A stretch of DNA of 64,000 nt from Saccharum officinarum. Its lineage: Eukaryota > Streptophyta > Magnoliopsida > Poales > Poaceae. Within the stretch, counting starts at the first letter, position 1; each line of letters opens with the position of its first letter. Location of the stretch: positions 93,854,401-93,918,400 of the forward strand of contig CM036162.1 of NCBI GenBank assembly GCA_020631735.1. The letters are read 5' to 3'. The position numbers were made by a program, and so were the translations under genes. Positions 1-10,527 of this stretch are shown piece after piece. Below the pieces are notes generated by a model, which had not been told where the DNA came from, searched no databases, and was given only the letters and a program-made list of their open reading frames with translations.

Positions 1-261
1 ACGAGATCATTCCACTCATTACAAAATTCCAACTCAAGCATAAACATAAGCACAAAGCAACTAAACACTTAAATGTTCATTAGCCACACATTAAGACGAC
101 TCAACTTGGCTACTAACGGTTTTATTACACGGGACATAACTCCTATTCCTTAAACATGATGTGATTGTAGCAGCATCCAGAGTAGATAACGTCTCTTACA
201 TTCCTTATTGCTTTATATGGACATCTGAATCTCTGCATCTACCATTCTTATAACTCATACC

Positions 262-846
262 TTAAGATGGGTCAACCTGGTATCCCTCAGGTATAGATTT
301 AATACCCTCATACTTAATCCTTTCTCCTGAAAGTGTAGTTAGAAACACTGAACATTGGGCATACTTAATCACTCCTTTACAAGTAGATAACCAGTCTATT
401 CCAAGGATAACATCAATGCCCATTAATTCCAAAACAATGAGGTTTACCTTAAAATTTACCCCCTTTATGTCCAGACTAACTTTTGGGCATATGCGGTCTG
501 CCTTTATTTCACCTCTTGGAGTTTTAACCATAACTGTTTTTCCCTTTGGAAGCATAAGTATATTATGATCTTTTACATATTGTCTAGATATGAACGAATG
601 TGAGGCACTGGGATCAAACAAAACCTTGGCATTTCCTGAACTTACGGGAATTGATCCAAACACGACCTCCTTAGCTCCGGGAATGGTGGAAATATCCACA
701 TGTTTCAACCTTCCATGATTGTAATTTCTCTTTAATTTATTCCCTGCACATGCTCCTTTTGGACATCCTGTCCTGGGTCTTGCTGTTGTTGATTCTTCTG
801 TGGGCAAGATTTGATATAATGTCCTTCCTGCTGGCAATGATAACAC
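262..846 (-). pseudogene. Retrotransposon aspartic protease (retropepsin type), altered active site
   Basis: The frame carries the hallmarks of a retroviral-type aspartic protease of gypsy elements: a hydrophobic strand, the active-site loop, and the later V-I-L-G-I-D-W-L segment that ends the fold. At the active site, where family members have Asp-Ser/Thr-Gly, this copy reads Asp-Pro-Ser (FDPSASHSF), so catalysis is probably lost. The first 40 or so codons overlap gag in another frame and are probably not protease. The frame stops at 262, and nothing resembling reverse transcriptase follows toward base 1. Confidence 0.7.
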
Positions 847-1481
847 TTTCTCTTAGCTGGATCTTTTATGATGTCATACTCCAAGGAACTGTTGTTTGGT
901 ATGCTGCTATCCTGCTGGCCATAAAAGTTCACCTTCGTCCCTTTGGCTTGTTTCCTAGCTTGTTTGGCCTTTCGGGGTTGATACTCCTTATAGGTAATTG
1001 TCCACCCATCTATGACTACTTCATGGGGAGTAGTTTTAGCGGGAGGGGCTTCTAACTCTTCAAGGTTTGGATTTGTTTGACAGGGGATCAGGGCTGCATG
1101 TGACAATGTAGTAGAACTTGCTTGCTGATTGCTTTCCACAAGTGGTTCTAATGAGATTGCCTTTCTCTTCTTGTCCATGTTGATCTCAAAATTTGGATCC
1201 ACCTTGACTTTCCCCTTATTAGACTCGTTTCGAAGACAGGGAAAACCATAATGCTTACAACAGTGACATTGTTCCTGCTCCCCAAATGCCTTATTATCAA
1301 CATCTTTATCGGATTTCATATTCTTCCAAGCTTCTGCTACTTGTATCTTCTCTGACCCCTTGGATATGTTGGCTTGACCTTGAGATAAGCATCGTTGAGA
1401 ATTCCCATGTTGAGCCATTTCTTCTAGTAATTGGTTTTGCATCGCTAATGGTTTCTTGTCAAAAGTGAGCAAGAGCGACAC
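732..1481 (-). CDS. Retrotransposon gag C-terminal part with CCHC zinc knuckle
   Basis: An open frame of 249 codons. Near its C-terminus (about residues 213-226) is a CCHC knuckle, CYHCQQEGHYIKSC, the nucleic-acid-binding motif of retroelement nucleocapsid. The upstream part is polar, Lys/Gln-rich and not recognisable by eye. A Cys/His cluster (CHCCKHYGFPC) near residues 72-82 is a second possible metal site. The frame ends just before the protease, which lies in a different frame, so gag and protease are separated by a frameshift, either programmed or mutational. The true gag start probably lies closer to the LTR (1500-1700), where this frame is closed. Confidence 0.7.
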   Translation of the reverse strand: MSLLLTFDKKPLAMQNQLLEEMAQHGNSQRCLSQGQANISKGSEKIQVAEAWKNMKSDKDVDNKAFGEQEQCHCCKHYGFPCLRNESNKGKVKVDPNFEINMDKKRKAISLEPLVESNQQASSTTLSHAALIPCQTNPNLEELEAPPAKTTPHEVVIDGWTITYKEYQPRKAKQARKQAKGTKVNFYGQQDSSIPNNSSLEYDIIKDPAKRKCYHCQQEGHYIKSCPQKNQQQQDPGQDVQKEHVQGIN

Positions 1482-1708
1482 AATTCAGTCCTCTTAACCT
1501 CTGAAATCCACAGTCTTCTCGTCACGAGCCGTCTAATAGACAAGGAGAAAAGGTTCAAAATAGAGACAAGGTTTTTATAACAGAACGGGGATAGAATTAA
1601 GCATAACTTTGAGAAAATAACAAAGTTAAAGAGAAGCAAGAAATAGGCAACAATGAGAACATGCTAAACGTTCAGTTCTAACTAGGCTTGCGTCCTACAG
1701 TCAGCATT

Positions 1709-1720
1709 GCTTTGATACCA
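1709..1720 (-). other. Primer-binding site (initiator tRNA-Met type)
   Basis: On the minus strand, TGGTATCAAAGC lies three bases inside the LTR end. It differs from the common plant TGGTATCAGAGC site by one base. It fixes the orientation of the element: the LTR 1724-5033 is the 5' LTR and the coding region runs toward base 1. Confidence 0.75.
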
Positions 1721-1723
1721 ATC

Positions 1724-4700
1724 TGTCACACCCGGTTTCAAGGACAAAACCAGACATACACCATATGTGAAATAAAGAAGGCAAATCTCACATATAGCCA
1801 CAGATAAGTGTAATATCAAAAGACAAATGCTTAATATACATAACTCAATAGTATAAAGTATACCTTAGAGAATAACACAGCGGAAAGACAACTCCGAACA
1901 CCGGGTGCAACCTTCACTCCAGGATCAAACTAACTGGTTGATCACAAGCCTAACAATTCCAGAATCTAACAGTCTGGTACCCTTCCTGAGATGTGGGAAA
2001 TAGCAAGAGTGAGTCCATGTCGAACTCAACAAATATAACATGGGGTTCATGAGGCTCAAAAAGTTTGACACAGATTTACTGCGATAGCTTTTATTATGTC
2101 ATCTTTTAGCAATTGAGTAGCAACAAGTTTACCATAAACCCAAATAACCTCATGATTCATGTAAACAAGAATAATGTATAGCAAGAAACAATAATCATTA
2201 GTGAGCATCAATATCATCAGTATTATCATTATCATCAGTGTTCATCATTTATTCTGTAAGGGTCCAAGGCCACTCGTGACCGTGAGCACGGCTGATATAC
2301 CAGTTTTACACTCTGCAGAGGTTGTACACTTTCACTGTGAGTCGTGATTTACCCTTTCGCCCGAGGTAGCTAATCTCTTGACCCACTTCCAAGGAAGGTC
2401 GGCAGGGTTCACTATGAAGCCTTTCAAAGGTTCGTCTAACAAGTTAGGGCCATTAGATTCACTCGGCAAACAGATGTAGAGCCCCCCTTCCAAATGGCAC
2501 AATAACGCGCAGCCTATACACATAAGGACAGAGGCCGCACTATACCCGATTCGTCAAGCCGTTCTTACGCCATGAAGGTTACCACTAACAAGCTAGAAAA
2601 GGTCCTCATACTTGACTAAAGCCAGAGCCATATAGCCCTCACAGTTGTACTGTAAGTCCCGGATTTTCGCTTACAGATAAGTCCTTATGGAGAGAAACTA
2701 GAGCACCATAAATACCCCATGCTCTAGCCCTCTTGAGCCATGTTGCTATAAAGCATCTTTTAAACGTTTATTGCATATACCATTAGTCAAGTTACAGATC
2801 ATGGTTATTTATCTTAAGCACTAGCATAAATACTACCCAATGCAATATCCCATGGGTGTCAAGGTACAAGATACAAAAACTAGGATATCCTTAGTGGTAA
2901 CAAGGTAGACACATGCACATGAATTAAGTATATTAAAGGTGAATAGGAAACAAGGATGATCCCATGCTATACTTGCCTTAAACACCGATCCTTCGGTAAG
3001 CTTTAATCTTCAACGTTCTTCTTCTTCTTCTTGATAATCACGTATATCTCACCGACTGGACTTGATCAATAAATCACCACACACACATCGATACAATCAT
3101 ACACGAAGCAAACAATAGATCTAAATTAGAACAGTACACCAATCATACAAAAATAAATAAAAGAGTTTGAAACACGATTCTACGCATCACTACGAACACA
3201 CAGACGCGAAAAGCACACTAATCAGAGCTACGGTTGAAAAGATACATCTACCGAAAGATTTGCTCATAGAAGAAAATATAAAACTATTAGCTTCATGTGT
3301 TTTAATTATATAATAACATATATAAGATATTTTATAGATACTATATATGGAATTAAGTCAATTTATATTCAAATTATGAAACTAAAGTAAAACAAATCAT
3401 ATTTTATTTACAAAACCCAGTTGCATAATTATTAATCAAGATATGATTTAAACTATAAAATTTCAGAATTAGTAATATGGTAAATACTGTCACTAACGCG
3501 TAGATCTCATTGCTATGAATCTAACGCAACTCGAATGAGCTAAAACGGATCTAAAACGTAGAAGATATAATTTAAACAGGATCTACTTTATTAAAGTAAT
3601 AGATTAAATCTCACATCGGAACTTAAAGATAGAAAACCTAACCAACAGTAACACTAACAGTATAACAAGTTTGTAAAACTCTTCTACACGTTACTACGAT
3701 CACATAGACATAAAGATCACGAAATTTGGATTTAAAACGTAAAAATTATGAATTTTCTAAGATTTCCTATAGATAAATAATTACTTTAATATAAACTCGA
3801 AAATAAATTATCTCAAACCTACTGTACAGTTCTATCATCATGTAGAGCTCGCAAATATGAATCCAACGCAATTCGAATGGATCAAATCGGAGTTAAAACG
3901 GAGATTCTACGACTAAAACAAGATCAGTGGCAAAACTGTAAATAGCTGAAAACGTATTTTTCTTTTTCCGAAACGAATTACGTTTTCATTTAATCAAAAC
4001 GTATTTTCGGAAGTTACCCGATCAAAATACGCTTTACGGAAAAGAAAACGTAAACCGAGAATGCGCTTTGGACTGCGGTTTAAGAACTTAAAATTTACAG
4101 GGTCTCTTTAGCAAATGTTACAGCCGAACGGGTATCTTTGATTTTCGATCGTCGGATTCAAAACGAAGGGTCCAGATTGGATCTGGGAAGACCCGGCGGC
4201 GCTCCGGCCGGAACAGGGCCCGACGGCAAGCTTTCCGCGGCGGCGCCATGGCCGGGATAACCTATCTCGCGCTACGGAGCACGAGCTTACGAACGGAAAA
4301 CACAGGGAGAAAGAGAATGGCATGGCGAGCTCACCTAGGGCAGAATCGTGGCCGGGGATGAAACAAGGAGCGCATGCGGCTCGGAGAGGCGGGCGGTCAC
4401 GGCGGTGCTCCGAGCAATGTCGTCTCGGGGTGGTTCCAATGCTCCGCGTCAGAATATGATGGAGCGGAAGGATCACGGGCTCGGTTTTTATAGCCCGAAG
4501 GCGACTCCACGGAAGGAAAGGGGAGATTGAGGGAAGGATTCGGCTTCGGCAAAGAAGGAAAGGGGAGATCCAGCGGCGGCTTGGGGAAGAAGGCGACCTG
4601 ACGTGCGGGCCCGTGTCGTCAGCGACTGGAAACGGGGAAACGCGCTCGCGCGGTGAAGCTGGGCCGGCGGCTGCGGCTGGGCTCGGCCCATGCGGGAGCG

Positions 4701-5033
4701 GACGCGGGAGGAGGAAGCGGGCCGCGCGCGGGGAGGCAGGCCGAGCTGTGGGCTGCGGTAAGAAGCGGCCCGAGAAGAAAAGAAATTCTTTTTTTTTTCT
4801 AATTTTTCAAAGCAAATTTTCAAAGTATTTTCAAATCCAAATTTAAATTTGATCAAACCACTCATCTCAAAAATTTAAATGCAACAGCATGAGTGCACAA
4901 ACATGTTTCTACTCTTATATTTGATTTTAAATTTATAAAAATTATTCTTATCCTAAATTTGCATGCTCACAAAAATATACAAAAAATCATATTTTTCCTA
5001 TTTTTCTTCTTTTCAAATTTTTAGGGTGTTACA
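1724..5033 (-). repeat. Long terminal repeat (3.3 kb), 5' LTR of the minus-strand element
   Basis: On the plus strand the segment begins TGTCACACCC and ends GGGTGTTACA, so the minus-strand LTR has the expected TG...CA ends. It abuts the primer-binding site on one side and chromovirus LTR sequence on the other. It contains an AT-rich stretch (3250-4080), then a GC-rich stretch (4130-4780) with several overlapping open frames on both strands that look like composition artefacts. At 3.3 kb it is unusually long, as in some large grass gypsy families. No gene is supported inside it. Confidence 0.75.
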
Positions 5034-5544
5034 TCCCCCATCGAGGAGTATTAGGTCACCTTTGGTACAACTTAGAAATTGTGGGTCCGATCAGCGCTGC
5101 ATTCTTAGGGATACCAGGCCACCAGGACGATTAGGAATTTTAAACACCTACCCTTGGAAAATGGCAGTGGCTCCCCTCCAATGCGCACTCTAACAGACCG
5201 ACTTTTGGCCTGAGCTGAGCTACTCAGCTTCGCGGTTGGTTCTTCGGATCTAGCCTGCTAAGTGATAGGCATGCATTCAAAATGACAAGAAAGGCTCCAT
5301 GCCTTAGTCCTTAATCAACACAGACGGAATCACTATAAGCATAACAACCCACCTATAAGACTTCGCTCGGTCTTCATTCATTTTATCCATGGTTCTTTTT
5401 CATGATAGCAAATATAGCCAACCATGACCAGATAGATCCCTATATCTCGTAGGTGACAGGAGATCACCTGACTTCTACTGGGCTAAGCAGGGCTAAGCAT
5501 TGACTCGATCCTGACTAAATAGGATTCAGGGTATGTATACTAGA

Positions 5545-6733
5545 TGTCGGTGTTTAGAAACCACCGACTACTAAATTTAGTGGATTGCACATTTGTGTTC
5601 AAATGGCTGTGCAAAGAGGACATGAGGATGTATATTGGTTCAGGCCTAATGTCCCTACGTCTAGTTGTGAGCTGCTACTCGTGTTACTTGCACTGAGTTT
5701 TGTAGTATGGGTTACAAACGGTCGAGAGAGGGATGAGCTCCCAAGTCTCTATGGGTTGAGGTTGAGAGTGTGTTTTTCTGGTTCGTGGGATTGTGATCGG
5801 CTTGTCTCATTGTCCTCCCGAAAGGTACTGGACTTTCCCTTTTATAACTCCAAGGGAAGGGCCAGTCATACAACAGAGAGAATGGAGAGAGAAGAAAGAG
5901 AAAAACAAAAAAGAGAGGGAAGTGGGCCCCGGAGCTATGATGTTCCCCTTTCCCTGTTAGTAGGCCCCAGCGGTCAGTAGATGATGGGGACATTCCCACG
6001 CTGCAGTCTTGCCTGCCACCAGTCCCACACCGGGGTGTCGTGGGTCAATCGTGGTGCTCCATACCGCCTGGGAGGACGATATGGTCAACGGACTCTCCCG
6101 ACGGAGGCCACCCAGAGTTGAAGGCACAGTGTAGAACTGTGGGTGTTTGAAGGGGGTCGTACACGGAGTTGGCGACATAGGATCACCTTGCTGACGCTGA
6201 GGGTGACGCGAGCTTCCAAAGATGGCCTGTCACAGTTACAGGCCATGTGGAAGCATAACTGCCCACAGGGATGACCCGTCATAGTTGCAGGCAGCATGGA
6301 AGCACACCTGCCTACTAGGATGACCCGTCACAGTTGCAGGCCATGTGGAAGCACACCTGCCCACAGGGATGTCCTGTCACGGTTGCAGGCCGTAGGGAAG
6401 CATACCTGCTCCCCTTTTCATGTCAGGGGCATGCGCTCATGGCGGTTGAGGCAGTGCAGGCCCCTCTCGGGACCTTTGCTCCACTCCTAAGAGTGGATCC
6501 GACCCCCAGGGGTTGAGTGAGGCGGAGTCCTCTCCTAGGGGGTCGGAAGAGGCGAGACCCACGCTAGAAAGGTCGGGCGAGGCGAAACGCTTGCCTAGGA
6601 GAGTTGGATGAGCTAGGAACCTCCTTAGTTGGGCCGGACTGGGCCGTAGCTACGCTCACAATTATTTTAGGCAGGTTGAGGCCAATGTCTTTTGACTCTT
6701 GTCTTATGGGTACCGTAATATTGGTACCCGACC
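5545..6733 (+). mobile_element. Solo LTR inserted in the chromovirus LTR
   Basis: It begins TGTCGGTGTTTAG and ends at a diverged GGTACCCGACC, so the ends are roughly inverted (TGTCGG / CCGAC). The flanking 5 bases are CTAGA (5540-5544) and CTGGA (6734-6738), a plausible target duplication with one change. Aligning the two chromovirus LTRs by eye, the homology breaks exactly at these points, which supports an insertion. No internal coding region is present. A similar 5' sequence recurs near 53417-53885. Confidence 0.6.
6221..6416 (+). repeat. Four-unit 49-bp tandem repeat
   Basis: Units start at 6221, 6270, 6319 and 6368, an exact 49-base period. Each begins GATG-C-C-TGTCA or GATGACCCGTCA and contains the block CAGTT(A/G)CAGGC. 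Units differ from one another at several bases. The array lies inside the solo LTR and accounts for the spurious short open frames in all frames here. Confidence 0.8.
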
Positions 6734-9700
6734 CTGGACAAGGAAGGATATAATGCAACAAGGGTTCTAGACAACTCCTATACTTAATGCAACAATACAA
6801 ATATAACATACATACTCAATTGCTTTCATAAAGTAGGAGGCTTATAATGCTCCAGGGCTTGCCTTTCATGAATGCCGAACGCTTGTGCTATGAGCACTCA
6901 AGTACTTCCTCCTTGGCGTCCCTGACTTCTTGTGGCTAGGCCTTCTGTGCTTGAGCTGACTCCCTTTCGTTCTGGCACGTCCCCTCAAACTCCACCAAAG
7001 TTACTCCCTCGGGCACACCTATTGCATGCATGTGCACAAGATGAATATCATGTATGCTTAAGGAATGAGATGACACGATGAACATGTATGAGAATGACAG
7101 CAAGATAACTCCACATGATTAACATTCACTGACTAAGTATGTGCGGTGCTCTATTCAAATCACTTTAAAGAGCAGGTGCAAATCTCCTCTCTGTAGAGCA
7201 AGAGTGCACACTCACCGAGTTTACACAATCTAAGGTATAATTGCTCATCCTCAGTTAGAGGCCTTGTACCTACATCTAACAACTTATTTCAATTAGCCTA
7301 AGCATCTAAAACATCCCAATCATGCTTAAGCAAAGCAATCAAGACATCAGGCAATTTTAGCAACTCTGAGCATACAACAGCAGTCAAGTAATTTACTCAT
7401 AACTGAAGATTTATAAATCCAAATGACTTGTAACAAGACATTATGGAAAGCTTATGAAATTATCTACATTTCATATTTAGACACCTCAATACGATTCCCA
7501 AGTTAAATAAGTCAAAATTATATATTTACAGAATCTGGTCATGATAAGACAGAGAGCAACCAATTCTATGACCCAACTTTGAATAGTTGTAACTCACAAA
7601 TTACTTGGCAAAATGCCACCAAATTTTATTAGCAACTAGATACATGAACTATATACAACTTTTGTATTCACAAGTTTTCCTGCAAACCACATTTACATGG
7701 TGTAATGTACAAAGTCTCAAGAACTATCCAGAAACCATCTGTTGCAAGAAATAAATATTAACTTATGTTTCAAACTCCTATTTGGACAAAACCAACTTCA
7801 CCAACACGTTACACATGCCCAATGAACACCAGAAAACATGGTGCTCACGTCTAAATAATTTCTTTTAATGCATTTCTTAATTTATTTAGATATCAAGGTG
7901 TATTTATGAACATATACTAAAAGTGCACAGTAAATTCTACAAAAATTATAGCAACTAGCATAGGCTCCTAGTAGACCACTTTATAAATTTCAATGCATTT
8001 GAACATGTATATCACTCTATACCAAAAATAATAAAACAACATGCTTATTTGAGCATAAATAGGAAACCCTATTGAAAAGTGTCAAACAATAGATTTCATT
8101 TTTTTTCTAGCTTCATACTAACATAATAACACTGTTCAAAAATTTTTAGCTTTATATCTTCTGTACATTAATTATGAAAAATAGCACAAGAAACTACTAT
8201 TTAAATAATTGAAAATCACAGCTCACACATACAGTACCCAAAAATCATGATACTTTTACTATAGCACTCTCATAGCATCAATAGCATCTCATAAAATTTT
8301 TACAGCATTTGGAGCAGTACATCAAGAGATATGAATTTCCCCTTTTCTCCATGAATAAAAGAGATAAATAATAACTATTTATTTTCTACAGAACATGGCA
8401 TGTTTCATATTTTTAATAAAAACTAGACATTACCAAGAACACAACCCAAGTTGAATCAGTCAATTTGGAGCTCTAAAACTTGAGATATGATTTTTACAAA
8501 CATGCATCAAATTCTAGAAATAAATAAACCTAAAACCCTAAATGCAGACACTGATGTGTGGGACACGCGAGTCAACGGCCCCACTGGCCAGTCACACAGG
8601 GAAGCAGGGGAGGGATTTGACCAACAATGGCTCATCGTCGGTGAGGTTTCCGCCAAAACTAAGGGCACCTGTGTGCTCCTCTCTCAAGCCACATCGATGC
8701 ATCTAGGTGGTTGAAGGGTGGAGCCACCGGAGATGGCGTGCTAGCAGCCATGGCGACACGACGGAGGGGCTCGACGGTGCGCCGGTGAACTCTGGCCGGT
8801 AGGGGGTTGGTTGGGCTCAGCTTGAGCATCTATGCTATGCAGGGAACTCAATGCTCTAAAGGGAGGGAGAAGAAGGCGCCCGAGAGGGCTTCGGCGAGGT
8901 TCCTGCAGCGGCAGGGACAACAATGCGGCCTCACCAGTGCTCCAACGGCTCAACGGAGAGGATGACAAGCTAGAGGAGGTCACGGCGGTGCTATGGGCAT
9001 GCAGGTTTGGGCAATGGCATGATGGCGAGGGCATGGAGCGATGGCGGAGCTCTCAGCGGCGTTGATGCGGCCACTGCTACCGTTGCTCTCGTGAGAGGAG
9101 GCAGAATGGATGAGGCCGAGGCGCTAGCGGGGTGGCGTGGAGGCCATGTAGTGCTCCTAGGCTGATGAGTGGGACTATTGGCGGCATATGGCCTCCACTT
9201 GGCACGTGGCACCTGACGGCAGTTAGCCACTAATGTCGTGATTAACTCAACTTTGACAGTGATTAACTCCCAACCCGTCTCGAGTTAGCAAAAACTCTAT
9301 TACTAAAACTTGTAGAGCTACACAAGTACTTCAACATTTCTTAAATGACTTTAGTCTAGATCGACATGGTTTGCAAACTATAGGCTGCCAAAGTGGTGCA
9401 CACGGAAACTGTAATGCAGTTAGGACTTAGAAATATGTCTAAGTGCAAAAACAACACCCAATTCTGCCTTGTGGGCCACTTTTGAGCATGTTCTTTTCAT
9501 TTTCATGAGATGGTCCTAAAACAACTTTTGTTCCTTAACAAATTTGCTACAGCTTTGCTTAAAGGTGCAACTGCATGCATACACTTTTAGCTATACTTTT
9601 CAAACAGTCAAACAAAAGAGGTCTATAGGTCAACCAAGATCAAATTAGGGTAAACCACTACTTAGAAGCTTAATTAGGCTAAGTGGTCAACATGAACATT

Positions 9701-9824
9701 GTTCCATTATGTGTCCTAGGTATAGCTAAGGTTCTTTAGTGACCCAAACATCAACACTTGCATTAAACACACATGATCATAAAGTATACATACAATGAAA
9801 CATAAAATAACAAGACATGCTACA

Positions 9825-9992
9825 TATGTTTCAAATCAATGTTTCATATGTTTCAATAGTATGTTTCACCTATTTCACATGAGTTAGTCCCATGTATATG
9901 TTACCATGTTTCATGTGTATGTTTCATATGTTTCACAAGAGTGTTTCACATGTTTCACTTGTATGTTTCATAACAATGTTTCACTAGTTTCA
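9825..9992 (+). repeat. GTTTCA-rich degenerate array in the LTR
   Basis: About a dozen copies of GTTTCA, mostly as ATGTTTCA, spaced irregularly by 8-20 bases. The plus-strand partner LTR has only a few corresponding GAAAC copies (10688-10735), so the array appears expanded in this copy. Confidence 0.6.
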
Positions 9993-10090
9993 TATAGATG
10001 TTTTAGGTATATTGCTCATGCATGGATGAATGATGCTTATGCTCATGTAATGCAAGTGCAATGATGCAAGCATAACACTAGGGTGTTACA

Positions 10091-10209
10091 ACCCTTCCCC
10101 TTATAAAAATCTCATCCCAAGATTTTATAAAGCGTATCGTTGAGCATAGAAAGTAGGATAAGTGTCTCACAAATAATCCTCCCTTTCCCACGTTGCATCA
10201 CGCTCACTA
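10091..10209 (-). mobile_element. Remnant of chromovirus pol 3' end and polypurine tract (minus strand)
   Basis: The reverse complement reads GCAACGTGGGAAAGGGAGGA, the same pol 3' end seen on the plus strand near 10498-10517. It is followed by a polypurine run (AAGGGGAAGGG) and the TGTAACACCC start of the minus-strand LTR. It ends at about 10209, where a plus-strand copy of the upstream pol sequence begins. This is the left side of an inversion junction. Confidence 0.65.
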
Positions 10210-10527
10210 TGATATGTAGGCCCATATCCTATTATTGAGAAAAGTGGAAGGGTAGCCTATAAGATTGAGTTACCTCCTGAAATGAGAGCTATCTTCAACA
10301 TTTTCCATGTGTCTCAATTAAAGAAATGTCTTCATGTTCTGGAAGAAAGAGTTGCAATTGGAAATATCAAGTTGAAATGGGATCTATTCTACAAAGAGAG
10401 GCCTGTACGGGTTATTGATACAAAAGAGAGAGTGACCCAAAGTTGTGCGATCAAGTGTTACAAGTTCATGTGGAGTAATCAGGGTAGTGAGAGGGATGCA
10501 ACATGGGAAAGGGAGGATTATTTGTGA
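10210..10527 (+). pseudogene. Chromovirus pol C-terminal fragment (integrase end / chromodomain-like)
   Basis: The open frame starts around the Y-V-G-P-Y motif and contains FNIFHVSQLKKC, the segment that follows integrase in gypsy polyproteins. It then has a basic, aromatic region ending W-E-R-E-D-Y-L, typical of the C-terminal chromodomain-like module of plant chromoviruses. It ends at a TGA (10525-10527), then a polypurine tract (AAGGGGGAGGG) and the LTR start at 10603. Everything upstream of this point in the pol gene is missing, because the sequence turns into an inverted copy at 10209. Confidence 0.7.

Larger units (their letters stand above)
1..1723 (-). mobile_element. Internal region of an LTR retrotransposon (gag-protease part), cut by window edge
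   Basis: Read on the minus strand, an LTR (1724-5033) is followed by a primer-binding site, then a gag 3' part with a CCHC zinc knuckle, then an aspartic protease. No reverse transcriptase or integrase is visible down to base 1. The last 260 bases after the protease stop look non-coding. The element is therefore either cut by the window edge or a gag-protease-only derivative. It sits inside the LTR of an older chromovirus-like element, whose sequence resumes at 5034. Confidence 0.75.
5034..10090 (-). repeat. LTR of a chromovirus-type gypsy element, minus strand, truncated and interrupted
   Basis: On the minus strand it starts TGTAACACCCTAG at 10090. Its reverse complement follows the plus-strand LTR starting at 10603: shared stretches include the GTTTCA-rich start, the AT-rich middle, and blocks around 5040-5480 that match 14110-14600. 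It is cut at 5034 by the insertion of the element to its left. A 1189-bp solo LTR (5545-6733) is inserted inside it. Small open frames at 8487-9230 fall in a GC-rich part of the LTR and are not supported as genes. Confidence 0.65.

Noticed and set aside
4108..4865. Overlapping open frames on both strands in GC-rich DNA
   Set aside because: They lie wholly inside the LTR 1724-5033, overlap each other on opposite strands and have only composition-driven Arg/Ser/Gly content.
6221..6416. CRISPR-like array
   Set aside because: The repeats are head-to-tail without unique spacers, within a plant LTR; it is a minisatellite.
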